Shown here: in pieces, positions 61,516 through 64,000 of the stretch | Position numbering within the stretch: position 1 is the first letter of the stretch | Layout of the letters: every line of letters starts with the position of its first letter | From: Moritella sp. F3 | Lineage (GTDB): Bacteria > Pseudomonadota > Gammaproteobacteria > Enterobacterales > Moritellaceae | Length of the DNA stretch: 64,000 nt | Assembly: GCF_015082335.1 (NCBI RefSeq) | Contig: NZ_BLRL01000004.1 | Span: 124,001-188,000, forward strand | Direction: 5' to 3' | The notes under the pieces: generated by a model | Database searches by the model: none | Told to the model about the DNA's origin: nothing | What the model saw: the letters and a program-made list of their open reading frames with translations, nothing else | Program-made: the position numbers and the translations under genes

Positions 61516-61611
61516 GCCATAACGATTTGGAATGTGGTTGCGATGTTTGCATTAATTGTCACTTTGTTAGCAATTACATTTGTATTTACACTATTTATTG
61601 GCAATAATTAA
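61468..61611 (+). CDS. Possible 47-residue hydrophobic ORF
   Basis: An ORF from GTG with two hydrophobic segments, ending MFALIVTLLAITFVFTLFIGNN. An internal ATG at 61543 would give a 22-residue single-TM peptide. No good ribosome binding site precedes either start. The first half overlaps the possible minus-strand RNA, so at most one of the two is likely to be real. Confidence 0.22.
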   Translation: MFANQLLALSLTGFSIAITIWNVVAMFALIVTLLAITFVFTLFIGNN

Positions 61612-61669
61612 CCCTTATGTTGTTTTGGTGCGCTATTTATATTCTTACTTTCATTAAATGGAAACGACA

Positions 61670-61747
61670 ATGACCAGAGACGTTGGCTGCTTATGCCTTT
61701 ATAACGTGTGTAATGTGATAATACGGAGATGCAAAGATGAAACTTGA
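61670..61747 (+). CDS. Possible 25-codon upstream ORF overlapping the lrp-like start
   Basis: ATG ... TGA giving MTRDVGCLCLYNVCNVIIRR and five more residues; it ends 11 bp inside the lrp-like gene. A GGAAACGACA element precedes the ATG. It could couple translation to the regulator, but it may be chance. Confidence 0.2.
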   Translation: MTRDVGCLCLYNVCNVIIRRCKDET

Positions 61748-62210
61748 TCGTACGGATAAATTAATCTTAAACTTAATTCAAGAAAATGGCCGGATCAGTA
61801 ATTTAGAGTTAGCTGATAAAATTGGTCTGTCTGCGTCACCTTGCTCACGCCGCGTTAAGCATTTAGAAGAGTTAGGTTTAATTGATAAACATGTGACCTT
61901 GCTTGATCAAGCTAAACTCGGTTTAAAGTTGACGGCTTATATCCACATCAGTATGGATCGTCATACGCCAGAGCGATTTGATAATTTTGAAGCTGAGATT
62001 GCCGCTATTCCTGATGTGATGGAATGTTGTATTATCACCGGTAGTGATGCAGATTTTCAGTTAAAGGTGATCGTGCCGGATATGGATCATTACCAAGAAT
62101 TATTGTTAGGGAAGTTGACGCGTATTAAAGGTGTAACAGGGGTGAGATCGAGCTTTATGTTACGGAATGTCTTAAGTCGAACTGTATTGCCGCTCGACCA
62201 TATTAAATAA
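61737..62210 (+). CDS. Lrp/AsnC-family transcriptional regulator
   Basis: A 157-residue feast/famine regulator. N-terminal helix-turn-helix (~5-50: LDRTDKLILNLIQENGRISNLELADKIG ... CSRRVKHLEELGLI in relatives) and a C-terminal RAM/ACT ligand domain (~65-150) with the CCIITGSDADFQLKVIVPDM pattern. Such proteins bind amino acids and assemble octamers. Paralogue of Lrp rather than Lrp itself; the regulon is unknown. CGGAG lies nearby upstream of the ATG. Confidence 0.93.
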   Translation: MKLDRTDKLILNLIQENGRISNLELADKIGLSASPCSRRVKHLEELGLIDKHVTLLDQAKLGLKLTAYIHISMDRHTPERFDNFEAEIAAIPDVMECCIITGSDADFQLKVIVPDMDHYQELLLGKLTRIKGVTGVRSSFMLRNVLSRTVLPLDHIK

Positions 62211-62260
62211 TTGACTTAAATGGCTCAGCTTAACGGTGAGTTACTGAGCCTGATAAATGA

Positions 62261-62977
62261 TTAACTTGCTGTCGCAAGGTATTTCGTTTTTGCTGATTGA
62301 TAATCGGCAATAACACCCGCCATCACTGATTCTTCGTAAGCGATCAGGCCACTTAACAACATTACTTTTTGACCAGTACCGACTTTATCATCACCTTCGT
62401 AAAAATCGAACTTAAAGGTCACGCTTGCACGTTTACCTTGTACTTCAATAATAGCTTCATCAAATTTAAGCTCAATGCGATTAACTCGTACGCGAGTCAT
62501 GTTTATCTGCATTGATTTATACATGATTAAAGCACGAGCAGGATTAAACATCAGGTCTTTTGAGCGCATCAGCGGCACCATGATGTCAGGAAAATTTTTA
62601 CCTGAAAACTGCACGTATTCTTTAATGATTTTACTGATTATGTTTTCATCATGCGATGATTGACCACCGAGTTCTAATTCCATAAAAGATTTTTGTTCTG
62701 GATTTAGTATTTCAGTTTTATTGTCTAGTAGCGGGGAGAATACCAGGTCAGTGTCGTTTTTAACCATGCCGGTAAAATCAATTTTCATTGTTTCAGATAA
62801 ACCGAATTTAGCCAAAGACACAGCAAAAAGTAAGTCGCCAGGTACACAAAAACGTTTATTATCCACATCATGGATCTTGTTATAATCGTTTGCTACTGTT
62901 TTAGCAAAGCGGCTAGCTTGTTGTTGAGTAAAGCGAAAAGAGCTGTCTTTTTGAGAATAGAATTCGTTTAGAAACAT
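62261..62977 (-). CDS. DUF3581 family protein
   Basis: A 238-residue soluble protein of a gammaproteobacterial family of unknown function. Signature visible: QQASRFAKTVANDYNKIHDVDNKRFCVPGDLLFAVSLAKFGLS, which resembles the MaoC/hot-dog hydratase element IHD-x-FCVPG, suggesting a hot-dog fold and an acyl-CoA or acyl-ACP-related role. That is a fold-level guess; no activity is known to me. Convergent with the lrp-like gene. Confidence 0.85.
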   Translation of the reverse strand: MFLNEFYSQKDSSFRFTQQQASRFAKTVANDYNKIHDVDNKRFCVPGDLLFAVSLAKFGLSETMKIDFTGMVKNDTDLVFSPLLDNKTEILNPEQKSFMELELGGQSSHDENIISKIIKEYVQFSGKNFPDIMVPLMRSKDLMFNPARALIMYKSMQINMTRVRVNRIELKFDEAIIEVQGKRASVTFKFDFYEGDDKVGTGQKVMLLSGLIAYEESVMAGVIADYQSAKTKYLATAS

Positions 62978-63091
62978 ATTTAATTAAGCTACGATAATGA
63001 AAACACCAGTTTACATTAATTTTGCTTATAGGCAGGTCGATCCAGTTGCAAGTACGATTTTTTAAAGTGCAGACTGGATCACGCAGTTAGG

Positions 63092-63532
63092 TTATTTCTT
63101 CACATCAGGAGTGACACTTCTCAAAATACCAATGCCGGTGTTAAATAAAGTCGAACTGGTTTTTATCAGCGTTTCAGCAGGCATGGTCGCAGCTGAACCC
63201 ATCATGGTCGGAATAAACTTTTTAAACGAGTTGTCGACGCCGTCTTCGACTTCTTTACTGAGCTGAGGTAAGAATTCATCAATGATTTGATCGAGTTCTT
63301 GTTTTACATGCGCCTCTAGTTCTGGCTGAATTTCGGCAATTTTAGCTTCGATTGCATCGGCAATATCTTTACTTATTTGTGGTGATACTTGGCTAATCGT
63401 TGCTTCAGCCTCTTCTTTTACTAACGCTATTTGGGTGGCGATATAAGGTTTGATGACCTGATTGAAGACGTAGATAAAGGCCACTGCTGTAAAGATGCTG
63501 CTGAGTAAGGCGGTAAAGATAATTGTGAGCAT
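63092..63532 (-). CDS. Single-TM helical protein of unknown function
   Basis: A 146-residue protein with one N-terminal TM helix (~4-26: FTALLSSIFTAVAFIYVFNQV) and a long acidic amphipathic helix (~35-105: EEAEATISQVSPQIS ... IEAKIAEIQPELEAHVKQELDQIIDEFLPQLS), resembling a coiled coil or a YqiC/phasin-like bundle. The C-terminal ~40 residues are less charged. No family recognised. It stands alone between DUF3581 and purU. Confidence 0.68.
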   Translation of the reverse strand: MLTIIFTALLSSIFTAVAFIYVFNQVIKPYIATQIALVKEEAEATISQVSPQISKDIADAIEAKIAEIQPELEAHVKQELDQIIDEFLPQLSKEVEDGVDNSFKKFIPTMMGSAATMPAETLIKTSSTLFNTGIGILRSVTPDVKK

Positions 63533-63665
63533 AATGAACCATTAGATTAAAATAAGTCATTAATATTAACAATTTAGTTAGTTGTGTAAAGGTAAATATG
63601 CAGGGAAGTAGGGATAGACCCATAATGCGAATGAGTTTATCCCTATTGACGCTAGTACAGGCAGG

Positions 63666-64000
63666 CTAGAATACGACAGTGCGGTTTTCATAAATAAATA
63701 CACGTTCTTCAAGTACCAGACGCAGTGCTTTACTGAGTACTGATTTTTCTACGTCTTTACCTGAACGCGCCATATCTTCGGCACTGTATTTATGATCTAC
63801 GTGGATCACGTCTTGTAAGATAATTGGACCTTCATCAAGATTATTGGTGACGTAGTGGGCGGTTGCACCAATAATTTTGACGCCACGTTCGAATGCTTGC
63901 TTATAAGGCTGTGCCCCGATAAAAGCAGGTAAGAACGAATGATGGATATTAATTATCTTATTTTCAAATGCAGACACAAAATTGGGCGTTAAAATCCGCA
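63666..64000 (-). CDS. purU: Formyltetrahydrofolate deformylase, 3' part only
   Basis: The C-terminal ~110 residues of a formyltransferase-fold enzyme that hydrolyses 10-formyl-THF to formate and THF, balancing one-carbon pools for purine synthesis. The frame runs off the right edge through RILTPNFVSAF, which matches PurU just before KIINIHHSFLPAFIGAQPY, the family's catalytic His motif, followed by GATAHYVTNNLDEGPII. The N-terminal ACT domain and the rest lie outside the window. Confidence 0.92.
   Translation of the reverse strand, partial: RILTPNFVSAFENKIINIHHSFLPAFIGAQPYKQAFERGVKIIGATAHYVTNNLDEGPIILQDVIHVDHKYSAEDMARSGKDVEKSVLSKALRLVLEERVFIYENRTVVF

Larger units (their letters stand above)
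61125..61736. other. Long gene-poor stretch between fabH and the lrp-like gene
   Basis: 612 bp with no long ORF. It contains a terminator-like hairpin (61330-61354), paired short repeats and nested hairpins (61382-61483), a possible 47-residue hydrophobic ORF (61468-61611) and a possible 25-codon upstream ORF (61670-61747). Described separately. Confidence 0.6.

Overview
The window is a 64 kb piece of a Gram-negative, gammaproteobacterial chromosome. LPS/outer-membrane genes (porin, BamC, DUF481), a complete ArcB, RaiA, YejABEF and GltBD, a MSHA/GspG-like pilin, several c-di-GMP enzymes and moderate-to-low GC all fit a marine bacterium of the Moritella/Psychromonas/Shewanella/Vibrio neighbourhood. 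Moritella-like is my best guess, from memory of gene content only; no rRNA or tRNA is present to settle it.

Layout. 0-6 kb: 3' part of an RND efflux pump, DUF423 membrane protein, general porin, TusA-like protein and PerM-type membrane protein. 6.1-9.0 kb: phenylalanine degradation to tyrosine (phhA, phhB) divergent from a MocR-type PLP-binding regulator, with four CTGTACTG/CAGTACAG boxes between them. 9.2-16.5 kb: an AT-rich accessory stretch with a Cys-motif small protein, an orphan type IV pilin, a secreted Lys-rich protein flanked by hairpin direct repeats, a lipoprotein, an orphan helical protein, and a run of three HNH nuclease genes (one with a HARE-HTH-like, one with an EVE/PUA-like N-terminus) plus a 49-residue gene. 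16.5-24.4 kb: bcp, an inserted block (DUF6314-like, small secreted peptide, Fur-boxed PepSY protein), then gcvR / dapA-bamC, a D,D-peptidase, a SelT/W/H protein and a pseudouridine synthase.

24.5-30.8 kb: talB, then the aromatic block aroF-tyrA facing pheA and raiA, the same order as in E. coli, but with a two-gene unknown cassette between tyrA and pheA. 31-43 kb: GGDEF-EAL protein, the yejABEF peptide ABC transporter operon, a six-TM chemoreceptor, a secreted protein of unknown function that overlaps tail-to-tail with a Wzz-like protein. 43-47 kb: mtnN-cbiB-btuF operon and a DUF481 outer-membrane protein. 47-60 kb: gltBD, divergent from a PAS-GGDEF cyclase, arcB and cls, then a Kazal-domain lipoprotein. 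60-64 kb: a stand-alone FabH, a structured intergenic region with a possible small RNA, an Lrp-family regulator, DUF3581, a small membrane-anchored helical protein and the 3' end of purU.

Working together: phhAB feeds phenylalanine into tyrosine while aroF/tyrA/pheA make both amino acids; gltBD supplies the glutamate for the final transaminations; mtnN-cbiB-btuF joins SAM by-product recycling to cobamide uptake/salvage. The best candidates for something undescribed are the HNH nuclease cluster at 13.7-16.1 kb, the two-gene cassette at 28.1-28.8 kb and the structured region at 61.3-61.6 kb. All functions are inferred by reading the sequence; no database search was run.
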